NCBI GenBank assembly: GCA_002712305.1
Contig: PATE01000122.1
Span: 1-35,772, forward strand
Direction: 5' to 3'
Length of the DNA stretch: 35,772 nucleotides
DNA from: Gemmatimonadota bacterium
Lineage (GTDB): Bacteria; Latescibacterota; UBA2968; UBA8231
In this document: positions 9,439 through 18,422 of the stretch, piece by piece
Position numbering within the stretch: position 1 is the first letter of the stretch
Layout: each line of letters begins with the position of its first letter
Program-made: the position numbers and the translations under genes
Notes under the pieces: generated by a model
Told to the model about the DNA's origin: nothing
Seen by the model: the letters and a program-made list of their open reading frames with translations, nothing else
The model's database searches: none

Positions 9439-12181
9439 GAGCCTGCGACATGCGGCCTGCGGGTTGGCGGCACTGGCCTTCGCCCTGCAATTCTGTGCCG
9501 GCCAGGTCTGGGGTCAGTCGTACGGCGCCCAGGCGACGTCCCTTCTGGCCCAGCGCTCCTCCGAAGAGTTGTCGCCGCAGTTCGAGGTGGTCTACACGAC
9601 CCCGGCCCTCTACAAGTGGTACGGTCCACGGCATCTGTCCACCGGCTATCAGCGGCCGTGGTACCAGGATCAGCTGACCAACTATGCTCAGCAGCACTAC
9701 CAGAGGTACCTCAACGCCGGCTTGGAAGGGGACGAGTGGCACGACGCCTTCGGTCGGCGCCTGGGAAGGGGCTGGCTTGTCTATACGTGGGAGCAGGAGC
9801 AACCCGGGCGTAACGGCTCGCGGATTCGGCAGGGTAGCTTTTACAGCAGTGTCTTCGGGCGCCTTGTCATCTCCTCCGATACCGCCGGTGGCGGCACGTA
9901 CCGGCTTATGGTTGGTTCCGAACTCGACGCGCGGTTGACACCGATGACGTTTTTCAAGCCCAACTTCGAAGGCGTCCGGCTCGACTATGCCACAGACCGC
10001 CTGACGTCGACCTTCCTCTTCTCCCGGCCCTCCGACCCCGGCAACGCGGGTCGCACCAACTTCACCCATGTCGCAGCCGGCCACGCCGAGGTGCAGCTGT
10101 TCGATCTGGCCAAGATCGGCGCCACCTACGTTAACGCCCACACCGCCAACTCGGAGGACGAGTTCAGCGTCGGCAACCCCCTTGCCGGGGTGCTGACGAC
10201 GGCGCAGAACCAGGCCCTGTCGACCCTGTGGGTCCAGGTCCGTGACGACTCACCCGTGGACGGCAGCGGTGGGGCTACGGTGTTTGGCCACGACATCATC
10301 CTTGTCGACACCGCCGGCGTCGAGCTACGCGGCTCGGAGATCGATTTTCTGCCCGCCATCGCCGGTGCCCGGTTGCGCGATGGCGCCCTCGTCGCCGATG
10401 GCTCGGAGATGATGCTGTTCGAGTATGACCTGGCCAGCCTGCGCGACAAAGGCGTCGACCCAGAATCGATCACCGCCGCCACCATCGAGATGGCATTGGC
10501 CAACGACTACCATGTCGAGATGGCTTCCGACCTGCAGACCAACGGCGAGCGGTTCAATCCAGAGACCGTGTTGCTCACCTACGCACGAGCTGAGGGCAAC
10601 GTGCAGGACGACAGCAACGGAGAGTTGCTGCGCCTCGGTTACGGTCTACCGACCGGCAACGAGCTCATCGGCCTGAACTGGGACCTCGTGAATTGGGGCG
10701 GGCTGTCGGTGCAGGGCGAGGTGGTGCTCAACCGGCAGCATCGGCGATACCCCAACACGCGCACTGAGGATCGTCACGAGATGGTGCGCCGGGCGCATGC
10801 CGCCTACGGCATCGCCGCTTACCAGCGGCTGCCCATCAACCTGTTCGTCGAAGGCTTCCACATCGCCGATGCCTACTCGACGAGCTTCTGGCTCCCTCAG
10901 GCGGGAGGTATCGTTCAATATGAGGCGCCGGTACCGATGTTGTACGAGTTCGTCGACGACGACGACGATCACGACTCCATTCCGGAATGGCAGCGGCCCT
11001 TCCAGCGCACCTCCCAGGGCATCGCCTGGCCGGGTTACGACGTGGATGGCGACTTCCTGCATGACTACAACCAGAACAACAACCCGCGGCCACCGTGGAC
11101 GGTGTCGATTCCCGGGCGGCCGTCGAGCGTTCCGACGAACCGCAACCGCAACCTGATCCCTGATTATGAGGAGTCGTTCCTGCGGTTTCGCTCTGACCGG
11201 CCCGAGTTTCTCTTCGGCGTGGATATGAACCACAACGGCACGCCCGACCCCTTTGAGAACGACCTTCTACCCGACTACCCCTACAAGGCCGATCACCAGG
11301 GTATCAACGCCTACGCCAGGTGGTCGCCGACACCGCAGATACGGCTATTGGCGGGACGCCAGGACATGGGGCTTATCTCCGGTGACGGCAACACCGAGTC
11401 GTGGTACGCCATGCTGACCTGGACCCGCCGACTGGGACGCGGCGGCCGGCTGCGGGTGTTCGACTTCGGCGCGCTCGTGCAAGACGACATTCGCGACGAT
11501 CTGCAGACCTGGGTGCAACCCCTGGGCGCTGTCGGTCGCATGCGCGACGTGCGAGACCTGCTGGCGGCGCAGGATACCTGGCGCAACACGCTCTACATCG
11601 ACGCCGATCAGAGGTTGTCGGCAGGGCTGCGCCTATTCCACCGCCTCAAGTGGGAGAGCTGGTGGCAGCGCCGTGCGCGCCTTGAGGTCGCCGACGAGGA
11701 GGGGCGCATGCGCTCTGGCTTTCTTGGGATCATCAACAAGGGGGAGTGGACGATCCCCATCGGGCTCGGCGTCCTTGAGCCACGGGTGAAGTCCGAATTC
11801 AGGGCCGATCGGCCCTTCAGCACACGGCTGCCGCCGGCTCGCAGCCATGAGATGTCCGGCTATCTGATGTGGACACAGCCGATCTTTGCCGAGCAGACCT
11901 CCGTCAATTACTACGCCCGCTACGGTCGTCAGCTGTTCGACACCGAACTGCAGGTCGGCCTTGAGCTCGTCCGTTTCTGGATGCTTGAAGGCACGCGGCC
12001 AGACGTCGGCGAGGACTTCAATGGCCAGACCGTCGTGGCGCAGATCATCAACCGCGTCGGTTATCTCGGTTACCACCTGGTCACCCGGGCCGGTATTCAG
12101 TACGGGCGGCGGAACTTCGAAAGCATCGAGGACGAACGCACGTCAATGCTGTTTGTCACGATGAACGCAGGCCTCCAGTGA
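9425..12181 (+). CDS. Large outer-membrane-type protein with calcium-loop-like insert (OMP paralogue C)
   Basis: A 918-aa exported protein, started at the ATG at 9425, giving a signal peptide (about MSPTRSLRHAACGLAALAFALQFCAGQVWGQ). Much of the chain alternates polar and hydrophobic residues and is rich in Tyr/Trp/Arg, as expected of a beta-barrel. A shared N-terminal region has YKWYGPRHL, NYAQQHYQRYL, LTPMTFFKPNF. Around residues 510-615 lies an Asp/Asn-rich insert (DDDDDHDSIPEW, DVDGDFLHDYNQNNN, DMNHNGTPDPFEND, PDYPY) like thrombospondin type-3 or EF-hand calcium loops. The rest of the chain looks like barrel strands, although it does not end in the usual aromatic residue. It is a clear paralogue of the protein at 14121-16775. 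A dedicated OM partner for the preceding secreted proteins is the best guess from context; I know no named family. Confidence 0.75.
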   Translation: MSPTRSLRHAACGLAALAFALQFCAGQVWGQSYGAQATSLLAQRSSEELSPQFEVVYTTPALYKWYGPRHLSTGYQRPWYQDQLTNYAQQHYQRYLNAGLEGDEWHDAFGRRLGRGWLVYTWEQEQPGRNGSRIRQGSFYSSVFGRLVISSDTAGGGTYRLMVGSELDARLTPMTFFKPNFEGVRLDYATDRLTSTFLFSRPSDPGNAGRTNFTHVAAGHAEVQLFDLAKIGATYVNAHTANSEDEFSVGNPLAGVLTTAQNQALSTLWVQVRDDSPVDGSGGATVFGHDIILVDTAGVELRGSEIDFLPAIAGARLRDGALVADGSEMMLFEYDLASLRDKGVDPESITAATIEMALANDYHVEMASDLQTNGERFNPETVLLTYARAEGNVQDDSNGELLRLGYGLPTGNELIGLNWDLVNWGGLSVQGEVVLNRQHRRYPNTRTEDRHEMVRRAHAAYGIAAYQRLPINLFVEGFHIADAYSTSFWLPQAGGIVQYEAPVPMLYEFVDDDDDHDSIPEWQRPFQRTSQGIAWPGYDVDGDFLHDYNQNNNPRPPWTVSIPGRPSSVPTNRNRNLIPDYEESFLRFRSDRPEFLFGVDMNHNGTPDPFENDLLPDYPYKADHQGINAYARWSPTPQIRLLAGRQDMGLISGDGNTESWYAMLTWTRRLGRGGRLRVFDFGALVQDDIRDDLQTWVQPLGAVGRMRDVRDLLAAQDTWRNTLYIDADQRLSAGLRLFHRLKWESWWQRRARLEVADEEGRMRSGFLGIINKGEWTIPIGLGVLEPRVKSEFRADRPFSTRLPPARSHEMSGYLMWTQPIFAEQTSVNYYARYGRQLFDTELQVGLELVRFWMLEGTRPDVGEDFNGQTVVAQIINRVGYLGYHLVTRAGIQYGRRNFESIEDERTSMLFVTMNAGLQ

Positions 12182-14121
12182 TGCGACGTCACGTCAACCG
12201 ATTGCGCTGGTTAGGCTGCCTGGTGCTGGCCCTGTGGGCCGCCGGGGCGCAGGCTCAGTTGCGCACCTACATCCTCGGCGAGCGTGCCGAGCCGTGGTCG
12301 GAGGGGGGCGGCCTCGTCGAGCCGGTGCGCAACATCGGGAGGACCTTCAGCGCTCGCCTGGACACCGGTAATGTGCCGGAAGACGACATCGAGTTCGTCG
12401 CTCGTCCGGGCTGGATCAGTCCGCGCTTCTTCGATGGCCAGACCAACATCGCCAGCCTCGTCATCGACAGTCCGGGCCGGGTGCGGGCGCCGAACTCTCA
12501 GAACATTTCCCGGGCACTGCTAAATCAACAGCTCGAGGGCATCGTCAACGGCGACCACGACATCGCCTACGAGCGCAAGCCGACGACGTTCGTGCCCGAG
12601 ATGCCGGCCTTCGGCATCTGGATCATCCTCGATTTCGGTCGTCAGGTGGGCGTCAACCGGCTGAGGTTCTACCCGCGCAATACCGTCGAGGCGACACCGC
12701 AGACGCCGTTCGAGAACGACTTCCTACGCGGCTTCGAACTGTGGATCAATCCCGAGATCACGAACTCCGCCGAAGGTCGGCCCGATGTCCTCGTCGAACG
12801 CCGTCCCAACAACGACGATGCCGTCGTCGAGATCGACATCGATCCCCGCTATGTTCGTCTCATCAAGCTGCGCTCGCTAACGGAGACCCCCTTCGAGATC
12901 GACGAGCTCGAGGTCATCGGCTCCGGCTACATGGGCCGGGGGACCTGGTTCTCCGACCTCATCGACCTGGGAGGACCGGCGACCGTGGGCCCTGTGCGCT
13001 GGCGGGAGCGTGTCGTCGGCGAGGAGGCATTCTCTAGCACCCAGGTGCGGGTCCGCACCGGAGATGACGACACGCCGCTGCTGTTCGAGCAACGTGGCGC
13101 CGCCTGGGATCCGTTCGACCCGAATCCCCCCGGCTTCACCGAGGTGGATGCCGAGACCTACTGGAGTCTCGACATCACCGAGCGCGGTGAGGTCGTCGAC
13201 GACGTCGATCACTGGAGCGCGTGGAAGACGGTGGACAACGGCGGTCTAATCGGTGGCCGGCTGCCCCGCCAGTTCGTGCAGTTCGAGATCGGCTTTGCGG
13301 GGCGCATCGCCGATACCCGACAACTCGACTGGCTGCAGTTCGATTATCTGCAGCCACCGATCGCCGACACCTTGCGAGCCGAGGTCTTTCCTCGCCGGGC
13401 ACCGGTCGAGCGGCGGGCCACCTTCCGGTACGCGGTGCAACTACGGCGCAACGGCGACATCCTCGGCTTCGACGAGCTCGAGGTCGATACCACAGTGCCG
13501 GTGGAGAACATCCGTGACGTCACCGTCAACGATATTCCCGTGCCCTTCGAAGTGGCATACGCGCGGGATGACGCCTTCCGCCTGTTATTGCCCCTCATCG
13601 ACGGCGACGGCGATGTTCTCGAATTTGCTTTCGACCTGCCTGTGTTCCGGTTCGGCACGACGTTCTCGGGGCGCGTCGTCAACAGCCGCTTCGAGCGTGT
13701 GCCGCAGCGGCTCGAGGCCGGAAACGCCAATGACTTCGGCCCCGGCGACGACGATGATCTGTCCAACCTGTTCGTGTCGATCCCGGAGGAGCGCATCGGT
13801 AAGCTGGTGGGTACGATCGCTCTGTCCGACAAAGTCATCACGCCGAACGGAGACGGGATCAACGACGATGTGCACGTGCAGTTTAACCTGCTGCAACTCG
13901 TCGATGTGGCACCGGTGCGTTTCGAGGTCTTCGACCTGGCCGGTCGGCGCGTCGCCAACCTCGACCTTGGCGAGCGGTCCCTGGGACCGGCCGACTTCCG
14001 CTGGGACGGCACCGGCTCTGATGGCCGGCTGTTGACACCCGGCACCTACGTGTGGAGGCTGCTAGTAGCGGCCGATGCCTTTGACGAGGAGCATATGGGT
14101 ATCCTGGCGGTCGCATACTGA
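12181..14121 (+). CDS. Secreted discoidin-like protein with NGDG/FlgD-Ig C-terminus (paralogue D)
   Basis: A 646-aa exported protein. The ATG at 12181 overlaps the preceding stop (TGATG); a GTG just before it (12178) is an alternative start. Signal peptide: MRRHVNRLRWLGCLVLALWAAGAQA. A discoidin-like part spans about residues 70-245 (WIILDFGRQVGVNRLRFYPR, then FEIDELEVIGSGYMGRG). The shared block has LQFDYLQPPIADTLRAEVFP, ATFRYAVQL and GFDELEVDTT. TPNGDGINDD starts at 554 and the end has FDLAGRRVANLD, WDGTGSDGRLLTPGTYVWRL and AVAY. It stands directly before a second ~900-aa OMP gene, the same order as paralogue B with OMP C. This repeats the cargo+OMP pair. Confidence 0.8.
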   Translation: MRRHVNRLRWLGCLVLALWAAGAQAQLRTYILGERAEPWSEGGGLVEPVRNIGRTFSARLDTGNVPEDDIEFVARPGWISPRFFDGQTNIASLVIDSPGRVRAPNSQNISRALLNQQLEGIVNGDHDIAYERKPTTFVPEMPAFGIWIILDFGRQVGVNRLRFYPRNTVEATPQTPFENDFLRGFELWINPEITNSAEGRPDVLVERRPNNDDAVVEIDIDPRYVRLIKLRSLTETPFEIDELEVIGSGYMGRGTWFSDLIDLGGPATVGPVRWRERVVGEEAFSSTQVRVRTGDDDTPLLFEQRGAAWDPFDPNPPGFTEVDAETYWSLDITERGEVVDDVDHWSAWKTVDNGGLIGGRLPRQFVQFEIGFAGRIADTRQLDWLQFDYLQPPIADTLRAEVFPRRAPVERRATFRYAVQLRRNGDILGFDELEVDTTVPVENIRDVTVNDIPVPFEVAYARDDAFRLLLPLIDGDGDVLEFAFDLPVFRFGTTFSGRVVNSRFERVPQRLEAGNANDFGPGDDDDLSNLFVSIPEERIGKLVGTIALSDKVITPNGDGINDDVHVQFNLLQLVDVAPVRFEVFDLAGRRVANLDLGERSLGPADFRWDGTGSDGRLLTPGTYVWRLLVAADAFDEEHMGILAVAY

Positions 14122-16775
14122 TGACAAATCGGAACCACATCGCGGCGATCCTCGCCCTTTGTCTCCTTCTCGGCACGGCGACGACAGTGGCGGCCCAGGA
14201 CTACGGCGCGCGCCTGGGCACTGTCAAGCGCGGCGGCCGCGTCAGCTTCGAGCCCACCGGCCCCGGCGTGCTGTTCGATGCCCTCGATCCGGCTCTGCGC
14301 AAGTGGTATGTGCCGCAGGAGCTGTTCGCCGAGTACCAGTGGCGGCAGTGGGAATACTCCAACTACGCCCGGCAGAACTACCAGCGATACGTGTCGACGT
14401 CGCTGGAGGGGGACTACTGGTACGACGTGTACGGCAACCAGCTGACCCAGGGCTGGCTGATCTACGACTGGCGGCAGGAGAATCCGACCCCCTTTGGTAG
14501 CGTGCTGGAGAAGAGCGGCCAGTTCAGTTCATGGTTCTCATCGGTGGCCATCGCCTCCGATCACAAGGGGCAGTACCACTACTCTATCACCGTCGGCTCG
14601 CGAATCCGCACGACCCTGACGCCGATGACGTTCAGCAAGCCGAACTTCGATGGCATCCAGTGGGACTTCGTTTCCGACAAGCACGCCCTCACCCTGCTGT
14701 TGTCGCGCATCAGCGAGCCGAACTCGCCGACCTTCTTGCCGGAGGGGCTGACGAGCAACACAAATCTGTTCGGCGCGCGCGTGGAAGCGCGGGTGGGGGA
14801 TTTCGTCAAGGTTGGCGGCACCTTCGTCAACGCCCACCACTCGGTGACGCAGCTGGATGCCATCAACGGCGATGTGTTCTCCGGTGCCCTGGCGGAAGGG
14901 CAGAACTTCAGCGTCGTCGGCCGCGTACAGGCGCTGATCTCCGACGATTCACCGGACGACGGCGTGGGAGGCGGCGCGCTGTTCTCCTCTGACCTCGTCA
15001 TCGAGGACCTTGAGGGTCAGAGCTTCCGTGCCTCCGAGATCGGCTTCCGGCCGCTGGTGGAGGGTGGTTTCCAACGTCGAGGGTTCCTCGCTGCCGACGG
15101 CCACGAGGAGATCCTGCTGACCTACGACTTCAACGACCGAACCTACTCCGGTCCCGATCCCACCGAGATCCGCCGCGTCGAGATGGAGCTCGTCGTCGCC
15201 AACGACTACCGAATCGATATCGCCTCCGATCGTCAGCGCAATGCCAATGGTGCGGTCGTCTTCCTGCCCTACACCCGCGCTCGGGGCAACGTCAAAGACG
15301 GCTCCAACCAGCGTGTCCTGCGTTTCGACTACGGTGTGCCGACGGCGAACCAGATCGCTGGTTTCACCGTCGAGATGACAGACCTGAAGGGTGTCGATGG
15401 CTTCCTCGAGGTCAACGTCAACACCCGCTACCGCAAATATCCGAACCCCCACACGAAGCGTCACACCTCGGACAGCGATCGTGCCCTCGGCTGGCTCGCC
15501 AACCTGTCGCACAAGCGCTACCCCTGGTTCACTTTCTTCGAAGCCTTCGGCATGGATCCCGGCTACTCGACGTCGATCGTCACCATCGACAAGAGGGAGG
15601 GGGTACCCGACTACGACAACCAGCTCGAACTCTATGAGTTCGTCGCCGACAACGACGACGCCGACCAGTTCGCCGACCGCCGGCGCAAAGGATCGACGGC
15701 GGGCGACCGCGATGTTTTCCCCGGCCTCGATGAGAACAACGACCGCATCTGGGACTTCAACCAGAACGACAACAGGGACCGGCCCAACTTTCTGCCCGAC
15801 TGGGAAGAGCCATTCCTCCGCTATTACGCCGACCGGCCCGAGTTCCTTTTTGGCGTCGACGCCAACCACAACGGCACGGTGGACCGATTCGAGAACGACG
15901 ACGAGCCCGACTATCCCTATCGGCGAGACCAGGAGGGCTACAACGTCTACGGGGGGGTGCACCTGGGACCCGACGTGCGCTTCACGGTCGGTCGCATGCG
16001 GATCAAGCAGCTCTCCGACGACCGACACAACCGTGCCGTCTACGGACAACTCGTCGTCGACTTCAGGACCTCGGCCTATGGTCGGCTGCGGCTCTTCCAG
16101 GACCTTCGGCGTGTCCGCGACACGATCCGGGATGACCTGCTGCAGTGGGTGCAGCTGCCGAACACCCGTGGCAGCCTTCGTCTCGTCATCGATGAGCTGC
16201 CCGCCCAGGATACGTGGGTGAACAACACCTGGCTCGGCTGGGAGCACGAGCTCGTGCGTGGCCTGAAGCTCGACAACCGGATGAAGTGGCAGCTCCATCG
16301 CCAGCGAGACGAGGAGCTCGCTCTCGAGCTTCGCGGCCACCGCGAGGCTTCGTGGTTCTACGGACTCGTCAACAAGGCTGAGTACAGCCTGCAGCTCGGC
16401 ACATGGACCCTGCAGCCCCGCTGGAAGAGCGAGTGGCTGCAGAACACGCCGGTGCGCCGGTCGCTGCCCCGTCGTCACGAGCTCGACGAGTTGTTCATGC
16501 TTGTCGTTCGCCACCCCATCATGCAAAAGAGCTTCGTCGAGGGCGGCGTCGAGTACCAGCTGTTCAACCAGTTGAAGGACCCGGTCCCGCCGGGTGCCGA
16601 GCCCGATTTCACGGCGGTGACGACGACGGTGCAAATGACAAACCTCTCCGACTATCTCGGCTACCAGCTGACGACAACCCTCGGTCTGGAGGTCACCCGT
16701 CTCGACCTTCGCTTCGAGCCCACACAGACGCGGACCCGCGGGTTCCTGACGATCTATGCTGGCATCGAGCGCTAG
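14121..16775 (+). CDS. Large outer-membrane-type protein with calcium-loop-like insert (OMP paralogue E)
   Basis: An 884-aa exported protein; its ATG overlaps the preceding stop (TGATG). Signal peptide: MTNRNHIAAILALCLLLG, cut near AAQ. It aligns by eye over its length with the protein at 9425-12181: RKWYVPQELFAEYQWRQWEY, NYARQNYQRYV, TLTPMTFSKPNFDGI, SDDSPDDGVGGGALF, ELVVANDYRIDIASD. At about residues 515-600 it has the same Asp/Asn-rich insert (DENNDRIWDFNQNDN, then FLFGVDANHNGTVDRFEND, then PDYPY). The C-terminal third has repeated amphipathic strands and ends IYAGIER. Likely a beta-barrel of the outer membrane with a calcium-binding extracellular or periplasmic insert. Function unknown. 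Confidence 0.75.
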   Translation: MTNRNHIAAILALCLLLGTATTVAAQDYGARLGTVKRGGRVSFEPTGPGVLFDALDPALRKWYVPQELFAEYQWRQWEYSNYARQNYQRYVSTSLEGDYWYDVYGNQLTQGWLIYDWRQENPTPFGSVLEKSGQFSSWFSSVAIASDHKGQYHYSITVGSRIRTTLTPMTFSKPNFDGIQWDFVSDKHALTLLLSRISEPNSPTFLPEGLTSNTNLFGARVEARVGDFVKVGGTFVNAHHSVTQLDAINGDVFSGALAEGQNFSVVGRVQALISDDSPDDGVGGGALFSSDLVIEDLEGQSFRASEIGFRPLVEGGFQRRGFLAADGHEEILLTYDFNDRTYSGPDPTEIRRVEMELVVANDYRIDIASDRQRNANGAVVFLPYTRARGNVKDGSNQRVLRFDYGVPTANQIAGFTVEMTDLKGVDGFLEVNVNTRYRKYPNPHTKRHTSDSDRALGWLANLSHKRYPWFTFFEAFGMDPGYSTSIVTIDKREGVPDYDNQLELYEFVADNDDADQFADRRRKGSTAGDRDVFPGLDENNDRIWDFNQNDNRDRPNFLPDWEEPFLRYYADRPEFLFGVDANHNGTVDRFENDDEPDYPYRRDQEGYNVYGGVHLGPDVRFTVGRMRIKQLSDDRHNRAVYGQLVVDFRTSAYGRLRLFQDLRRVRDTIRDDLLQWVQLPNTRGSLRLVIDELPAQDTWVNNTWLGWEHELVRGLKLDNRMKWQLHRQRDEELALELRGHREASWFYGLVNKAEYSLQLGTWTLQPRWKSEWLQNTPVRRSLPRRHELDELFMLVVRHPIMQKSFVEGGVEYQLFNQLKDPVPPGAEPDFTAVTTTVQMTNLSDYLGYQLTTTLGLEVTRLDLRFEPTQTRTRGFLTIYAGIER

Positions 16776-16782
16776 GCACCAA

Positions 16783-18162
16783 ATGATGGCGACGTCGACG
16801 CGCGCAACTGTGGCCCACATCCTGTGCCTCGCGCTGCTGGCCCTCGCCGGCTGTGGCAGCGAAAGCTCGTTGCCGGCCCCCGTGGCACCGCCGGATCCGG
16901 GTCCGTCGCCCTTCGCTGATCCGGCACTCACGCAGGCGGTGCGCGGCGCCCTCGACCTCGACGCCCACGTGCCCTTTGCAGCTGAGGCGCTCGACAGTCT
17001 CAGCCAGCTGGTTGCCCGTGACCTGGAGATCACTAGCCTGGAGGGTCTCGATACACTGGCGTCGCTGCAGGTTCTCGACATCGGCAACAATCATATCGAT
17101 GATCTGGGGCCACTGTCGGGTCTATCGCAGTTGGTTCGGCTCGACGTCAGTAGCAATGCGCTAACATCGCTGACGCCGCTGCGCAACGTGCGCAGCCTGC
17201 AGATCGTGTTCGCCGAGCACAATCTGGTCACCGACGTGTCGCCGCTATTCTTCCTGCCTTTGCTGGAGCGTGTCGATCTGACCGGCAACCCGGTGCCGGC
17301 GATCCACCTGCTGCGATTGTCGGAGGGCGGTACCGAGGTACGCTACGGCGGCCTGTCGGAGATTGCCGTGCTCTGCGACGAGCCGCCTGTCGTGCGCAGC
17401 GGACGGTTGACCGTCGAGCGCCTGTTCGATCTTCTCAAGCTCCCCAACGGCAACCGCTGCCTCGATATCGACGGTAGCTTGACCCTGTCCAAGCTGCCGG
17501 TGGAGAATCTGCAAGACATTCGCACCCTGCGGCGTGTGGACGGCACGCTCCGTATCCGGCAGAACGCACAGCTGCTGGAGATCTCTGCATTGGCGAGCCT
17601 GTCGGAGGTGACTGGCGGCCTGCAGATCACGGAGAACCCCTTTCTGGAGAGCCTCGACGGCCTCGAGGCACTGGGAACGATCGGTGGCCGCCTGCAGATC
17701 CTCAACAATGCCGCGCTGGCTGACCTCGGTAGTTTCAGCAACCTCGGTCTGGCCAACGGCATCACGATCAGCGGCAACACCAACCTGCAGAGCCTCGAAG
17801 GCCTCGAGGCACTGGAGCAGATTCTCGGTTCCCTCGTCCTCAACGCCGCCGGCGTCACGTCGCTGGAGGGGCTGCACAACCTACGCACCATTCAGGGTGG
17901 CATCCTCAGCATCACAAACAACCCGGTCCTGACCGACCTCGGCGGCTTGCGCAGCCTGGAAACGATCTCGGGGGGCGTGACCATCCGCAGCAACGCCGAC
18001 CTGCAGACCCTGGCCGGATTCGATCCCGGCCGCGTTGGCGGCCGCATCATCTTCGAGAACAACCCGAGACTTTCCAGCACGGCGGTGGACGACTTCCGCG
18101 AACGCATGCGTCAGCGCGGCTTCGACGGTACCGTCATCAACCGCAACAACGGCGGTTCCTAG
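16783..18162 (+). CDS. Leucine-rich-repeat lipoprotein
   Basis: A 459-aa lipoprotein. Start at the ATG at 16783 (a second ATG follows directly at 16786), 7 nt after the preceding stop. The signal peptide ends in a clear lipobox, LLALAGC, with the lipidated Cys at residue 24 followed by Gly-Ser-Glu. A short Pro-rich linker follows. Residues about 85-170 hold internalin-like LRRs (LQVLDIGNNHIDDLGPLSGL, LVRLDVSSNALTSLTPLRNV). From about 220 to the end come irregular 20-24-residue repeats of the receptor-L type (GGLQITENPFLESLDGLEAL, GGRLQILNNAALADLGSF, GGVTIRSNADLQTLAGF). It is the last gene of the operon. A surface ligand-binding or scaffold role is inferred. Confidence 0.85.
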   Translation: MMATSTRATVAHILCLALLALAGCGSESSLPAPVAPPDPGPSPFADPALTQAVRGALDLDAHVPFAAEALDSLSQLVARDLEITSLEGLDTLASLQVLDIGNNHIDDLGPLSGLSQLVRLDVSSNALTSLTPLRNVRSLQIVFAEHNLVTDVSPLFFLPLLERVDLTGNPVPAIHLLRLSEGGTEVRYGGLSEIAVLCDEPPVVRSGRLTVERLFDLLKLPNGNRCLDIDGSLTLSKLPVENLQDIRTLRRVDGTLRIRQNAQLLEISALASLSEVTGGLQITENPFLESLDGLEALGTIGGRLQILNNAALADLGSFSNLGLANGITISGNTNLQSLEGLEALEQILGSLVLNAAGVTSLEGLHNLRTIQGGILSITNNPVLTDLGGLRSLETISGGVTIRSNADLQTLAGFDPGRVGGRIIFENNPRLSSTAVDDFRERMRQRGFDGTVINRNNGGS

Positions 18163-18191
18163 GAGCCTGTCCGAGTATCCCATTCAGGCTC
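18163..18191 (+). terminator. Hairpin right after the operon's last stop
   Basis: gagcctg (18163-18169) pairs perfectly with caggctc (18185-18191) around a 15-nt loop, starting directly after the stop of the LRR lipoprotein. No T-tract follows, so it may be an RNA-stabilising hairpin or a mobile-element end rather than an intrinsic terminator. Confidence 0.35.
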
Positions 18192-18215
18192 GAGGGCGTC
18201 AGGAACGCGCTGGTC

Positions 18216-18368
18216 GTGATAAGAGGACGTAGGTCAAGTAACCTTTATCGACTCAGCCATGATGGACTTGTTGGACCGGATTACACGGGCAGCATCGCCG
18301 TAGACAATGACAGTTTCATTTACGTAGCCGACATGATTAACAGGCGCATTCAGAAGTTCGCGCCCTAA
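18216..18368 (+). pseudogene. NHL-repeat beta-propeller C-terminal fragment
   Basis: The open frame that ends with the TAA at 18366-18368 encodes GPDYTGSIAVDNDSFIYVAD followed by MINRRIQKFAP. This is a textbook NHL repeat (I-A-V-D-x-x-x-x-I-Y-V-A-D-x-x-N-x-R-I-Q-K-F) ending at a natural stop. Only one blade is recognisable and there is no start or signal peptide, so it is the eroded tail of a larger propeller protein. Confidence 0.6.
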
Positions 18369-18422
18369 TCCTAACCCGCCCCCCGGCGTCCAGATGATTA
18401 CAGATACTGGCGTCGAACTCAC

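Noticed and set aside
10954-10972. gac/gat run as a simple repeat
   Set aside because: It encodes the Asp-rich calcium-like segment of OMP C, matched by a differently coded segment in OMP E.
14949-17090. Long minus-strand open frame (713 codons)
   Set aside because: It is antisense to OMP E and the LRR lipoprotein; its Val/Glu/Asp-rich translation has no motifs and is a shadow of high-GC coding DNA.
17560-18060. Repeated DNA in the LRR gene as a possible CRISPR or tandem array
   Set aside because: The periodicity is that of leucine-rich protein repeats; the units diverge and are not separated by spacers.
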